Below, piece by piece: positions 1 to 5,792 of a stretch of DNA of 7,374 nt (within the stretch, counting starts at the first letter, position 1; the number at the start of each line of letters is the position of its first letter). The position numbers and the translations under genes are program-made. Where the stretch lies: contig JAFRMD010000076.1 of assembly GCA_017430835.1 (NCBI GenBank), forward strand, positions 1 through 7,374, written 5' to 3'. This stretch comes from Methanosphaera sp. (GTDB taxonomy: Archaea > Methanobacteriota > Methanobacteria > Methanobacteriales > Methanobacteriaceae). Below the pieces are notes generated by a model that saw only the letters and a list, made by a program, of their open reading frames with translations, did not search any database and was not told the DNA's origin.

Positions 1-26
1 AGTCAATTAATTATATTTTTTTGCAA

Positions 27-55
27 TTGACAAATATAATATTTAATGATAATAT
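27..55 (+). promoter_or_regulatory. Extended -10 sigma-A type promoter of the ABC-F gene
   Basis: A perfect TTGACA -35 box (27-32) is followed after 17 bp by TAATAT (50-55), which has a TG extension at 47-48. Transcription would start near 61-63, leaving a leader of only about 20 nt before the ATG at 81. The -10 hexamer matches consensus at four of six positions, compensated by the TGn motif and the ideal spacing. The start site is inferred, not seen. Confidence 0.65.
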
Positions 56-80
56 AAAAAACTAAATAAGAGGTGATAAC

Positions 81-1592
81 ATGTCAACAATAAGTGTAAG
101 CAATCTTACATTTGGTTACGACGGTGGATACACTAACATCTTTGAGAACGTTTCATTTAATATAGATTCTAATTGGAAATTAGGATTTATTGGAAGAAAT
201 GGTAGAGGTAAGACAACTTTTTTAAATTTATTACTAGGTAAATATGAATATCAAGGAACAATTAAATCGGATTTAATTTTTGATTATTTTCCATTTGAAA
301 TAAACGATAAATCAAAAAATTCTTATGAAATAGCAGAAGAGATAGTGCCATCTTTTGAAACTTGGAAATTAGATTGTGAAGTTTCTCAATTAGGAATGGA
401 CTTAAGCATATTAGAAAGACCATTTGAAAATCTAAGTAAAGGAGAACAAACACGAGTCTTACTTGGATTGTTATTTTCTAAAGATAATAACTTTTTACTT
501 ATAGATGAACCAACTAATCACTTAGATATTGAGGCAAGAGAAATTGTTGCTGAATACTTAAATAGTAAAAAGGGATTTATATTAGTTTCTCATGATAGGC
601 GCTTTTTGGATAATTGCATAGATCATGTTTTATCAATTAATAAAACTAATATTGAGGTTCAAAAAGGAAATTTTAGTTCATGGTGGGAGAATAAGCAAAG
701 ACAAGATAATTTTGAGTTAAATCAAAATGAAAAATTAAAAGGTGAAATATCTAGATTAGATAAATCTGCTAGACAAACAGCAAATTGGTCTGATCAAGTA
801 GAAAAAAGTAAATATAATATTAAACAAGGTATTGCACCAGATAAAGGTTATATTGGACATAAAGCAGCTAAAATGATGAAAAGATCTTTAGTTGCACGTG
901 ATCATAAAGAAAAAGCTATAGAAGAAAAATCAAAATTATTAAAAAATATAGAAACAATGGAAGAACTAAAAATTAGTCCAACGATTTATAGGAGTAACAA
1001 ACTGTTGGAAGTATCAAATCTTAGTGTTAATTATGGAGATGGAGATTTATTTGATGGAATTAGTTTTTCAGTAAATAGGGGAGATAGAATTGAACTAAAA
1101 GGAAAAAATGGTTCTGGAAAATCTAGTTTAATCAAATTACTTTTAGGTCAAAAAATAAAGTACAATGGGGAACTGCATTTACCCAATGATTTAAAAATTT
1201 CATATGTTTCACAAGATACGTCTTATTTAAAAGGGAATTTAAAAGATTTTATAAGGGATAATAATATAGATGCCACATTATTCATGTCAATATTAAGAAA
1301 ATTAGATTTTGATAGAAAAGAATTTGATAGAAATATTGAAAGTTATAGTGAAGGTCAAAAAAAGAAAGTATTATTAGCTAAGAGCTTATCTGAACAGGCT
1401 GATTTATATGTATGGGATGAACCGTTAAATTATATAGATATTTATTCAAGACTACAGATTGAAAATTTAATTTTAAATTATAATCCTACAATGATATTTG
1501 TGGAGCATGATGAAACATTCTCGGATAAGATTGCAACAGATAAAATAGAGATAAAAAAAAACGAAATTAAAACTAAAAGTTTGATTAGATAG
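81..1592 (+). CDS. Lsa-family ABC-F type ribosomal protection protein
   Basis: This cytosolic ABC-F ATPase has two nucleotide-binding domains and no membrane segments. Domain 1 has Walker A GRNGRGKT (38-45), signature LSKGEQ (118-123), Walker B ending DEPT (142-145, catalytic Glu143) and switch SHD (170-172). Domain 2 has Walker A GKNGSGKS (341-348), a degenerate signature YSEGQ (422-426), WDEP (445-448, Glu447) and EHD (475-477). The long basic linker (about 195-300) holds the conserved GYIGHKAAKMMKRS stretch near its end. Length (503 aa), the opening (NWKLGFIGRNGRGKTT) and the linker match Lsa(A)-like proteins as I remember them. Known members enter the ribosomal exit site and displace lincosamides, pleuromutilins and streptogramin A. 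The start is set by AAGAGGTG at 68-75. Family assignment is firm; the drug profile and the subtype (Lsa versus clostridial CplR-like) are inferred. It is first in an apparent three-gene operon. Confidence 0.93.
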   Translation: MSTISVSNLTFGYDGGYTNIFENVSFNIDSNWKLGFIGRNGRGKTTFLNLLLGKYEYQGTIKSDLIFDYFPFEINDKSKNSYEIAEEIVPSFETWKLDCEVSQLGMDLSILERPFENLSKGEQTRVLLGLLFSKDNNFLLIDEPTNHLDIEAREIVAEYLNSKKGFILVSHDRRFLDNCIDHVLSINKTNIEVQKGNFSSWWENKQRQDNFELNQNEKLKGEISRLDKSARQTANWSDQVEKSKYNIKQGIAPDKGYIGHKAAKMMKRSLVARDHKEKAIEEKSKLLKNIETMEELKISPTIYRSNKLLEVSNLSVNYGDGDLFDGISFSVNRGDRIELKGKNGSGKSSLIKLLLGQKIKYNGELHLPNDLKISYVSQDTSYLKGNLKDFIRDNNIDATLFMSILRKLDFDRKEFDRNIESYSEGQKKKVLLAKSLSEQADLYVWDEPLNYIDIYSRLQIENLILNYNPTMIFVEHDETFSDKIATDKIEIKKNEIKTKSLIR

Positions 1593-1629
1593 TTATAGAT
1601 ATAGTAGAATTTGTTAGGGGGAATGATTT

Positions 1630-2565
1630 ATGAATTCTAAAATAGCTGTTATTATGCCAGTATATAATGCTGGAAAATTTTTAAAGGGTAGTATTGAAAG
1701 TGTTCTTACACAAAAATTCAAGGATATTTCATTAATATGTATTGATGATGTATCTACTGATGATTCTTCTAAGATAATTGAAGAGTATTCTAAGAACGAT
1801 TCTAGAGTTATTTATCTTAAAAATGATGAAAATTCTGGACCATCTATAACAAGAAATAGAGGGCTTGATTATGTATATGAAAACATGCCTAATGTTGAAT
1901 ATATAACATTTGTAGATTCAGATGATAAAATCGATGAGAATACATTCGAAAAATCATATAAAGAAGCAAAAGAACACGATGTAGACATTTTAAATTATAA
2001 TTTCATAGCAAATACTTATTGGAATTATGATACAAAAGCAATTGGAGATGTTATAGAATATGATAAAGATTGTTTAAATGCAATTTTTGATAGAGAAAAC
2101 TTTTATACATTTGTTGTATGTTGGAGTAAATTATATAAGAAGGATTTATTAAAAGACATTAGATTTGGTGATTATAAATTTTTTGAAGATGGAGCTTTTG
2201 CTTATAAAACGTTAGCTAGAGCAAAAAACATACGTGCAATTCCAGATATTTTCTATATTTATAACATTGAAAATCCAAATTCAACTTGTAGTAAATTAGT
2301 AGAAAAAGATAGAATTGATAACATATTTAAAGTAATTGGAGATACTTTAGAAGATTGGGACAAATTGGGAATTAAAGATAAATTTGAAAATAAGTTTATT
2401 GATCACATTTTCTTATATATTTCACTTGTTTGCCCAAATATATTAGCTGATGAGAATTATTCTGCGCAAATTGAATTGTTATTTGAAAAAGGTATTATCG
2501 ATAGAGATATTAAAGAAAATACAAAATCTTTAATAAAGAAAATGACTCATTATGAAAATAAATAG
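1630..2565 (+). CDS. Glycosyltransferase family 2 protein (GT-A fold)
   Basis: This 311-residue protein is likely a cytosolic or membrane-associated sugar transferase using a nucleotide-sugar donor. It opens with the GT2 signature VIMPVYNAGKFL (7-18). CIDDVSTDDS (37-46) follows in the nucleotide-binding region, then GPSITRNRGLD (70-80), and the metal-binding DxD-type FVDSDD (94-99). An acidic FFEDGAF stretch (184-190) sits where inverting enzymes of this family place the catalytic base. There is no transmembrane tail. The C-terminal 100 residues are not diagnostic, so acceptor and sugar are unknown. AGGGGGA (1616-1622), 7 nt before the ATG, is a strong ribosome binding site. It lies 37 bp after the ABC-F gene with no terminator between, and its end adjoins the kinase gene, so co-transcription is likely. 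GT2 enzymes usually build surface polysaccharides; placement between two resistance-type genes is odd. Confidence 0.9.
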   Translation: MNSKIAVIMPVYNAGKFLKGSIESVLTQKFKDISLICIDDVSTDDSSKIIEEYSKNDSRVIYLKNDENSGPSITRNRGLDYVYENMPNVEYITFVDSDDKIDENTFEKSYKEAKEHDVDILNYNFIANTYWNYDTKAIGDVIEYDKDCLNAIFDRENFYTFVVCWSKLYKKDLLKDIRFGDYKFFEDGAFAYKTLARAKNIRAIPDIFYIYNIENPNSTCSKLVEKDRIDNIFKVIGDTLEDWDKLGIKDKFENKFIDHIFLYISLVCPNILADENYSAQIELLFEKGIIDRDIKENTKSLIKKMTHYENK

Positions 2566-2575
2566 TAGGTGCTTT

Positions 2576-3532
2576 ATGATAAAAATATCTGAAAGTTATA
2601 AGAAAAATATTGCTAGTATGTTTCCTAGCATAGGAGAAGAATGGCTAAATCGTATACCTTTTATTGTTGAAAAATACGTTGAGAAATTTAACCTTAAAAA
2701 TATTAAAGTAATGGAAAATTTAACTTACAATACACTATTATTTGCGGAAAGTCCAGAATACGGTGATATTGTAATAAAAATAGAAATTCCATTTAAGGAA
2801 ATGACTATAAGAGAATCCGAAGCACTTATATTAAATAATGGTGAGGGTGCATGTAAATGTTTATTTAAAGATATTGATGATGGTGTAGTTATTTTGGAAA
2901 GATTAAAGCCTGGTTATACGCTTTCAACTGTTGAAAATATCGATGAAAGAATTGGCATATTTAAAGAAGTATCTGATAAATTTAATATTCTATTAGATGA
3001 TTCATATAAGGGATTACCAACTTATAAAGAAATTTTAATGAGATCTAAAACTGTTACAAACTCTGATCATAAAAAATATGGAATTATAAAGGAATTACTT
3101 GATAAAGCAATTAGTGAATATGAAATAATAGAACGAAATAGTAATTGTGGATATTTACTTCACTCCGATTTATATTCAGAAAATATTATAAAATCTGGTG
3201 ATACTTGGAAAGCAATTGATCCGCATGGATTTATAGGACCTAAGATTCTAGATGAAACAATCTTTATTCAGAAGGAACTTGGTGATACTAATTTTAATAT
3301 AGATACATTAAATATACTTCTAGAAAAAATGAGTAAACGATGTAATCATTCCGTTGATGAATTGACTAAAGCATTTTTTGTAAATTATGTATTGAATATT
3401 TGTTGGGATTTGGAAGTGAATTTGGATAAAGAACATATTGAAAAATCTATAGAAAAAGCTTCAATAATAGAAGAAATGATTAATACAAAAAATAAAGAAT
3501 ATACGAAAACGTTAAAAAATCTTAATATTTAA
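2576..3532 (+). CDS. APH(6)/hydroxyurea-phosphotransferase-like kinase
   Basis: This 318-residue protein has the eukaryotic-kinase-like aminoglycoside phosphotransferase fold. Visible landmarks are the VIKI lysine (Lys68), a following helix RESEAL with Glu82, VILERLKPG (105-113, hinge), the catalytic loop HSDLYSEN (196-203, Asp198 and Asn203) and the metal-binding IDPHG (214-218, Asp215). The IDPHG form and the SIGEEWLNRIP opening resemble the APH(6)/hydroxyurea kinase family (StrB-like, streptomycin 6-phosphotransferase). The usual HGD is HSD here. An in-frame ATG at 2552 lies inside the glycosyltransferase gene and lacks a ribosome binding site. The ATG at 2576 has GTAGGTG (2565-2571) just upstream and is preferred, 10 bp after the previous stop. 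ATP-dependent phosphorylation of a small hydroxylated substrate is inferred; streptomycin as the substrate is unproven. A terminator overlaps its 3' end. Confidence 0.82.
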   Translation: MIKISESYKKNIASMFPSIGEEWLNRIPFIVEKYVEKFNLKNIKVMENLTYNTLLFAESPEYGDIVIKIEIPFKEMTIRESEALILNNGEGACKCLFKDIDDGVVILERLKPGYTLSTVENIDERIGIFKEVSDKFNILLDDSYKGLPTYKEILMRSKTVTNSDHKKYGIIKELLDKAISEYEIIERNSNCGYLLHSDLYSENIIKSGDTWKAIDPHGFIGPKILDETIFIQKELGDTNFNIDTLNILLEKMSKRCNHSVDELTKAFFVNYVLNICWDLEVNLDKEHIEKSIEKASIIEEMINTKNKEYTKTLKNLNI

Positions 3533-3546
3533 TATTAAGTTTTTTT
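3521..3546 (+). terminator. Palindromic intrinsic terminator overlapping the kinase stop codon
   Basis: A perfect inverted repeat, CTTAATATT (3521-3529) and AATATTAAG (3531-3539), is followed directly by seven T residues (3540-3546). The kinase TAA stop (3530-3532) sits at its centre. With only one G-C pair per arm and a tight loop the hairpin is weak, but the T-run and position fit the end of the 81-3532 unit. Confidence 0.55.
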
Positions 3547-3561
3547 AATAGAGGTAAATAC

Positions 3562-3591
3562 ATGAAAAAAATGAAAAATTTGTATTTCTAA
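3562..3591 (+). CDS. Possible nine-codon peptide MKKMKNLYF (leader or gene remnant)
   Basis: GAGG at 3551-3554 lies 7 nt before an ATG that opens a nine-codon frame ending in TAA. It sits between the terminator of the upstream operon and the promoter of the YunG-UDG gene, and no promoter of its own is visible between 3547 and 3561. It could be a translated micropeptide reached by read-through, or the surviving ribosome binding site and start of a gene deleted from here. It ends before the predicted start of the next transcript (near 3623), so it is not an obvious attenuation leader for that gene. Confidence 0.25.
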   Translation: MKKMKNLYF

Positions 3592-3607
3592 AATAAGAAA
3601 AAAAGTA

Positions 3608-3616
3608 TGATATAAT
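3608..3616 (+). promoter_or_regulatory. Extended -10 promoter of the YunG-UDG gene
   Basis: A consensus TATAAT (3611-3616) carries the TGn extension at 3608-3610. No good -35 box lies at 16-18 bp; a TTGTAT at 3580-3585 is too far. Extended -10 promoters tolerate a poor -35. Transcription would begin near 3623, only about 13 nt before the ATG at 3636. Confidence 0.65.
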
Positions 3617-3635
3617 ACTACTAGTGGGTGATAAT

Positions 3636-4544
3636 ATGAATTTAGATAGGTTAAAAGAAATTTTAAATACTTTGTATTCTAAAGAAACTTGTTATCCAGA
3701 ATGCATAAATCAATGGAACGAAAATAATAAAACATTAGGACATTGTGCCATTGCAGCGTTATTAGTAAATGATTATTTTGATGGGAATATATGCATGATT
3801 AAAGTTAATAATATTAGCCATTACTTTAACATTATAGATGACAAAAATATTGATTTTACTTCTGATCAATTTGAAAATGATAAAATTGATTATTCAAACC
3901 ATGTTATAAAAACTAGAGAAGAAATATTAAAAAATGATGATACTAGAATTAGATATGAAATATTAAAACTAAAATTCAAATTAAGTCTTATAGATGAAAA
4001 GATACATGATTGCAGTGCATGTTCTAGTATGGTAGAAAAATTTCCTAGTAGTAAAACTGTTTCTTTTGGAAAAAAGAAAGACATTGTTATACTTGGAGAA
4101 GCACCTGCTAATAATGGTTGGAGAAAAAGTGGAGTTGCATGGTATGATATAAATCATAAGTTATTACCATCAGGTGTAGTTTTACAAAAATTATTAAATT
4201 TAATTAATCTAACAATTGAAGATACTTTCTTTTTAGAAGCTATTAAGTGTTATCCTATTGATAGAAAATATTTAAATAAGTGTGGAAATAATTGTAAAAA
4301 ATTCTTATTCATGCAATTAGAAGAAATAAAACCTAAAGTAATATTATCGTTAGGTGATTCTGCAACTAAGACTATACTCGACTTTAAATACAAAAAATTT
4401 TCTGATGTTGTTGGAAAAATTTTCGATATAAATGGATTTAAAGTTATTCCTATATATCATCCAAGTCCAATATCTCCATTAAGTTATAAAGGAAATGAAG
4501 AAATATTTAAAAACCTAAATTTAGAAGATATTGGAGTATTTTGA
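3636..4544 (+). CDS. YunG-like domain fused to a uracil-DNA glycosylase family domain
   Basis: This 302-residue protein appears to have two domains. Residues 1 to about 90 resemble YunG-type proteins: CYPECINQW (19-27), GHCAIAALLVNDYF (35-48) and SHYFN (61-65), then IDFTSDQF (72-79). Cys37, His62 and Asp73 fall in the order used by papain/transglutaminase-fold enzymes, but activity is inference. Residues about 120-302 resemble the uracil-DNA glycosylase superfamily: ILGEAP (152-157) as motif 1, ILSLGDSATK (236-245) and YHPSPISP (274-281) as the His-containing motif. C126-x2-C129 and C205-x14-C220 match the four-cysteine spacing of iron-sulfur family 4 enzymes. The catalytic loop reads GEAPANNGW rather than GEAPG, so the base specificity is open. 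The GTG at 3624 would lie at the predicted transcript start. ATG 3636, with GGGTGAT (3626-3632) upstream, is preferred. Monocistronic, with its own promoter and terminator. Confidence 0.8.
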   Translation: MNLDRLKEILNTLYSKETCYPECINQWNENNKTLGHCAIAALLVNDYFDGNICMIKVNNISHYFNIIDDKNIDFTSDQFENDKIDYSNHVIKTREEILKNDDTRIRYEILKLKFKLSLIDEKIHDCSACSSMVEKFPSSKTVSFGKKKDIVILGEAPANNGWRKSGVAWYDINHKLLPSGVVLQKLLNLINLTIEDTFFLEAIKCYPIDRKYLNKCGNNCKKFLFMQLEEIKPKVILSLGDSATKTILDFKYKKFSDVVGKIFDINGFKVIPIYHPSPISPLSYKGNEEIFKNLNLEDIGVF

Positions 4545-4554
4545 TATAGATTCT

Positions 4555-4576
4555 AGAAATACAATTAGAAATACAA
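4555..4576 (+). repeat. Two-copy tandem repeat AGAAATACAA, 12-bp period
   Basis: AGAAATACAA occurs at 4555-4564 and again at 4567-4576, just after the stop of the YunG-UDG gene. It is a short AT-rich duplication with no obvious function and could be chance or slippage. Confidence 0.35.
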
Positions 4577-4604
4577 AATAGTAAAATTATTTAAAGCTTT
4601 TTAA

Positions 4605-4635
4605 AACAGATTAAAATTATTAATCTGTTATTTTG
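4605..4635 (+). terminator. Intrinsic terminator of the YunG-UDG gene
   Basis: AACAGATTAA (4605-4614) and TTAATCTGTT (4620-4629) form a perfect 10-bp stem around a 5-nt loop. ATTTTG follows, so the T-tract is short and interrupted. It lies 60 bp beyond the stop at 4544, a usual distance. It may work less efficiently than the later terminator at 4700-4724. Confidence 0.6.
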
Positions 4636-4724
4636 TTATAAAATAAAGAAAATCTCAAAAATTATAAGGAAGTATTACATTTCTTTTATTCCCCCTGAAG
4701 GAGAGCTTAACTCTCCATTTTTTT
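4634..4724 (+). ncRNA. Candidate short transcript with its own terminator
   Basis: No gene lies in this stretch, but an extended -10-like element (TG 4634-4635, TATAAA 4637-4642) is followed by an independent strong terminator at 4700-4724. That would give an RNA of about 75 nt starting near 4649. CCCCCTGAAGGAG just before the terminator could pair with part of its 5' arm, so alternative folds are possible. No -35 box is evident, and no ATG-initiated frame lies inside. It could equally be a back-up terminator for the upstream gene or the tail of a deleted gene. Confidence 0.25.
4700..4724 (+). terminator. Intrinsic terminator with no gene directly upstream
   Basis: GGAGAG (4700-4705) and CTCTCC (4711-4716) form a 6-bp GC-containing stem with a CTTAA loop. 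An A and seven T residues (4718-4724) follow. This is a textbook rho-independent terminator on the + strand. It insulates the AbrB-ABC operon from upstream transcription. Confidence 0.75.
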
Positions 4725-4796
4725 ATTAAAAGAAAGTCATTAAAGACAAAATAATTTAGATGACAATTACATCGTGAAATAGTAATCTTGCAATTC

Positions 4797-4825
4797 TTTA
4801 CTTTTGTATAAAACAGGTATATAAT
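4797..4825 (+). promoter_or_regulatory. Promoter of the AbrB-ABC transporter operon
   Basis: TTTACT (4797-4802) and a perfect TATAAT (4820-4825) are separated by 17 bp, giving a likely start near 4832. A second TATAAT (4839-4844) lacks a -35 box at the right distance and is part of the downstream palindrome. The stretch from 4725 to 4796 holds nothing else recognisable. Confidence 0.7.
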
Positions 4826-4827
4826 TA

Positions 4828-4856
4828 AGTATAAAAAGTATAATTTGTTATACTTT
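4828..4856 (+). promoter_or_regulatory. Candidate operator: three AGTATAA half-sites and a palindrome
   Basis: AGTATAA occurs at 4828-4834 and 4837-4843, and its inverse TTATACT at 4848-4854. The last two lie within a perfect 9-bp inverted repeat (AAAGTATAA 4835-4843, TTATACTTT 4848-4856) with a 4-nt TTTG spacer. The repeats span the predicted transcription start, where a bound repressor would block initiation. The next gene encodes an AbrB-type DNA-binding protein, so autoregulation is a reasonable inference. As RNA, the palindrome could also form a hairpin just before the ribosome binding site at 4860-4864. Confidence 0.5.
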
Positions 4857-4870
4857 GTTGGAGGCAGATT

Positions 4871-5068
4871 ATGAAAAACAAATTTGTAGGTATTGCTAAA
4901 GTTGGTGAAAAAGGACAAATAGTAATTCCTAAAGAAGCAAGAGATATGTTTGATATTAAACCTGGAGATACTGTTGTAGTTTTATGTGATAAAAAGAAAG
5001 GAATGGCTATTGTTAAATCTGAAGTATTAGAAGATACTATGGATAAAATAATGCCAGATAATAAATAA
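4871..5068 (+). CDS. AbrB/MazE/SpoVT family DNA-binding protein
   Basis: This 65-residue protein is essentially a single swapped-hairpin AbrB domain. The family core is plain: GEKGQIVIPKEAR (12-24), FDIKPGD (27-33), TVVVLCD (34-40) and a final strand GMAIVKSE (44-51). About 14 charged residues follow. Proteins of this type dimerise and bind AT-rich DNA as transcription regulators; MazE antitoxins share the fold. No toxin gene follows; the next gene is an ABC ATPase 1 bp away, so a local regulator of the transporter operon is the better reading. GGAGG (4860-4864), 6 nt before the ATG, is the best ribosome binding site in the window. The repeats at 4828-4856 are its likely target. It is short for full AbrB (about 94 aa) because it lacks the C-terminal multimerisation domain. 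Confidence 0.9.
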   Translation: MKNKFVGIAKVGEKGQIVIPKEARDMFDIKPGDTVVVLCDKKKGMAIVKSEVLEDTMDKIMPDNK

Positions 5069-5069
5069 T

Positions 5070-5792
5070 ATGTATTCTATTGAAACAAAGAATTTAACTA
5101 AAAAGTTTAAAGATAAAATTGCAGTAAATGGAATAGATTTAAATATTAAACAAGGTGAATTATTTGCGCTTTTAGGAACTAATGGTGCTGGAAAAACTAC
5201 AACAATTAAAATGTTATCAGGATTAATATTACCAACTTCTGGAAGTATTAAAATCCTTGATATGGATATGAAAAAAGATATATTTAAAATAAAAGAAATA
5301 TTAAATGTTTCACCACAAGAAACTGCTATTGCTCCAAATCTAACCGTAAAAGAAAACTTAGAATTTATGGCTGGAGTTTATCAGATAAAAGATAAAGATA
5401 AAAAGATTAATGAATTAATTAAAATGTTTAAATTAGATGAAGTATTAAACAAAAGATCAAAAACTTTATCTGGTGGATGGCAAAGAAAAGTATCTATTGC
5501 AATAAGCTTAATTAATGATCCTAAAATATTATTTTTAGATGAACCTACACTTGGTTTAGATGTTATTGCAAGAAAAGAATTATGGAAAGTTATTTATGAA
5601 TTAAAAGGTAAAATAACAATAATTTTAACAACTCATTATATGGAAGAAGCAGAAAGTTTATCAGATAGAATCGGTATAATGGCAAATGGTAATATTGTTG
5701 AAGTTGGAACCTCTAAAGAATTAATCAATAAAACTAAAGCTAAAAATTTTGAAGATGCCTTTGTATCAATTGCAACTGGAGGTGAGTTATAA
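5070..5792 (+). CDS. ABC transporter ATP-binding protein (ABC-2 exporter type)
   Basis: This 240-residue cytosolic ATPase would power the adjacent permease. All nucleotide-binding motifs are intact: Walker A GTNGAGKTT (36-44), Q-loop Gln83, signature LSGGWQRKV (133-141), Walker B ILFLDEPT (153-160, with Glu158) and switch His189. The LSGGWQRKV form and the THYMEEAESLSDRI stretch are typical of the DrrA/NatA-like group that pairs with ABC-2 membrane proteins for drug, lipid, sodium or peptide export. It starts 1 bp after the AbrB gene stop with no good ribosome binding site of its own, implying translational coupling. Its last codons contain the permease's ribosome binding site. The substrate cannot be read from the sequence. 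Confidence 0.93.
   Translation: MYSIETKNLTKKFKDKIAVNGIDLNIKQGELFALLGTNGAGKTTTIKMLSGLILPTSGSIKILDMDMKKDIFKIKEILNVSPQETAIAPNLTVKENLEFMAGVYQIKDKDKKINELIKMFKLDEVLNKRSKTLSGGWQRKVSIAISLINDPKILFLDEPTLGLDVIARKELWKVIYELKGKITIILTTHYMEEAESLSDRIGIMANGNIVEVGTSKELINKTKAKNFEDAFVSIATGGEL

Noticed and set aside
262..453. Minus-strand open frame of 63 codons inside the ABC-F gene
   Set aside because: It is antisense to a strongly conserved coding region, has no ribosome binding site or recognisable domain, and has the composition of a shadow frame.
3890..4084. Minus-strand open frame of 64 codons inside the YunG-UDG gene
   Set aside because: It is antisense to a gene with clear motifs and resembles no family.
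4630..4724. Riboswitch or T-box leader controlling the AbrB operon
   Set aside because: No conserved riboswitch core or T-box sequence is visible, and a separate strong promoter (4797-4825) lies downstream of the terminator.
4655..4918. Minus-strand open frame of 87 codons spanning the intergenic region and the AbrB start
   Set aside because: It crosses a terminator, promoter and operator on the + strand and overlaps the AbrB gene. The translation is low-complexity and lacks a start signal.
4871..5068. MazE-type antitoxin of a toxin-antitoxin pair
   Set aside because: The fold is shared, but no MazF- or PIN-type toxin gene is adjacent; the coupled neighbour is an ABC ATPase.
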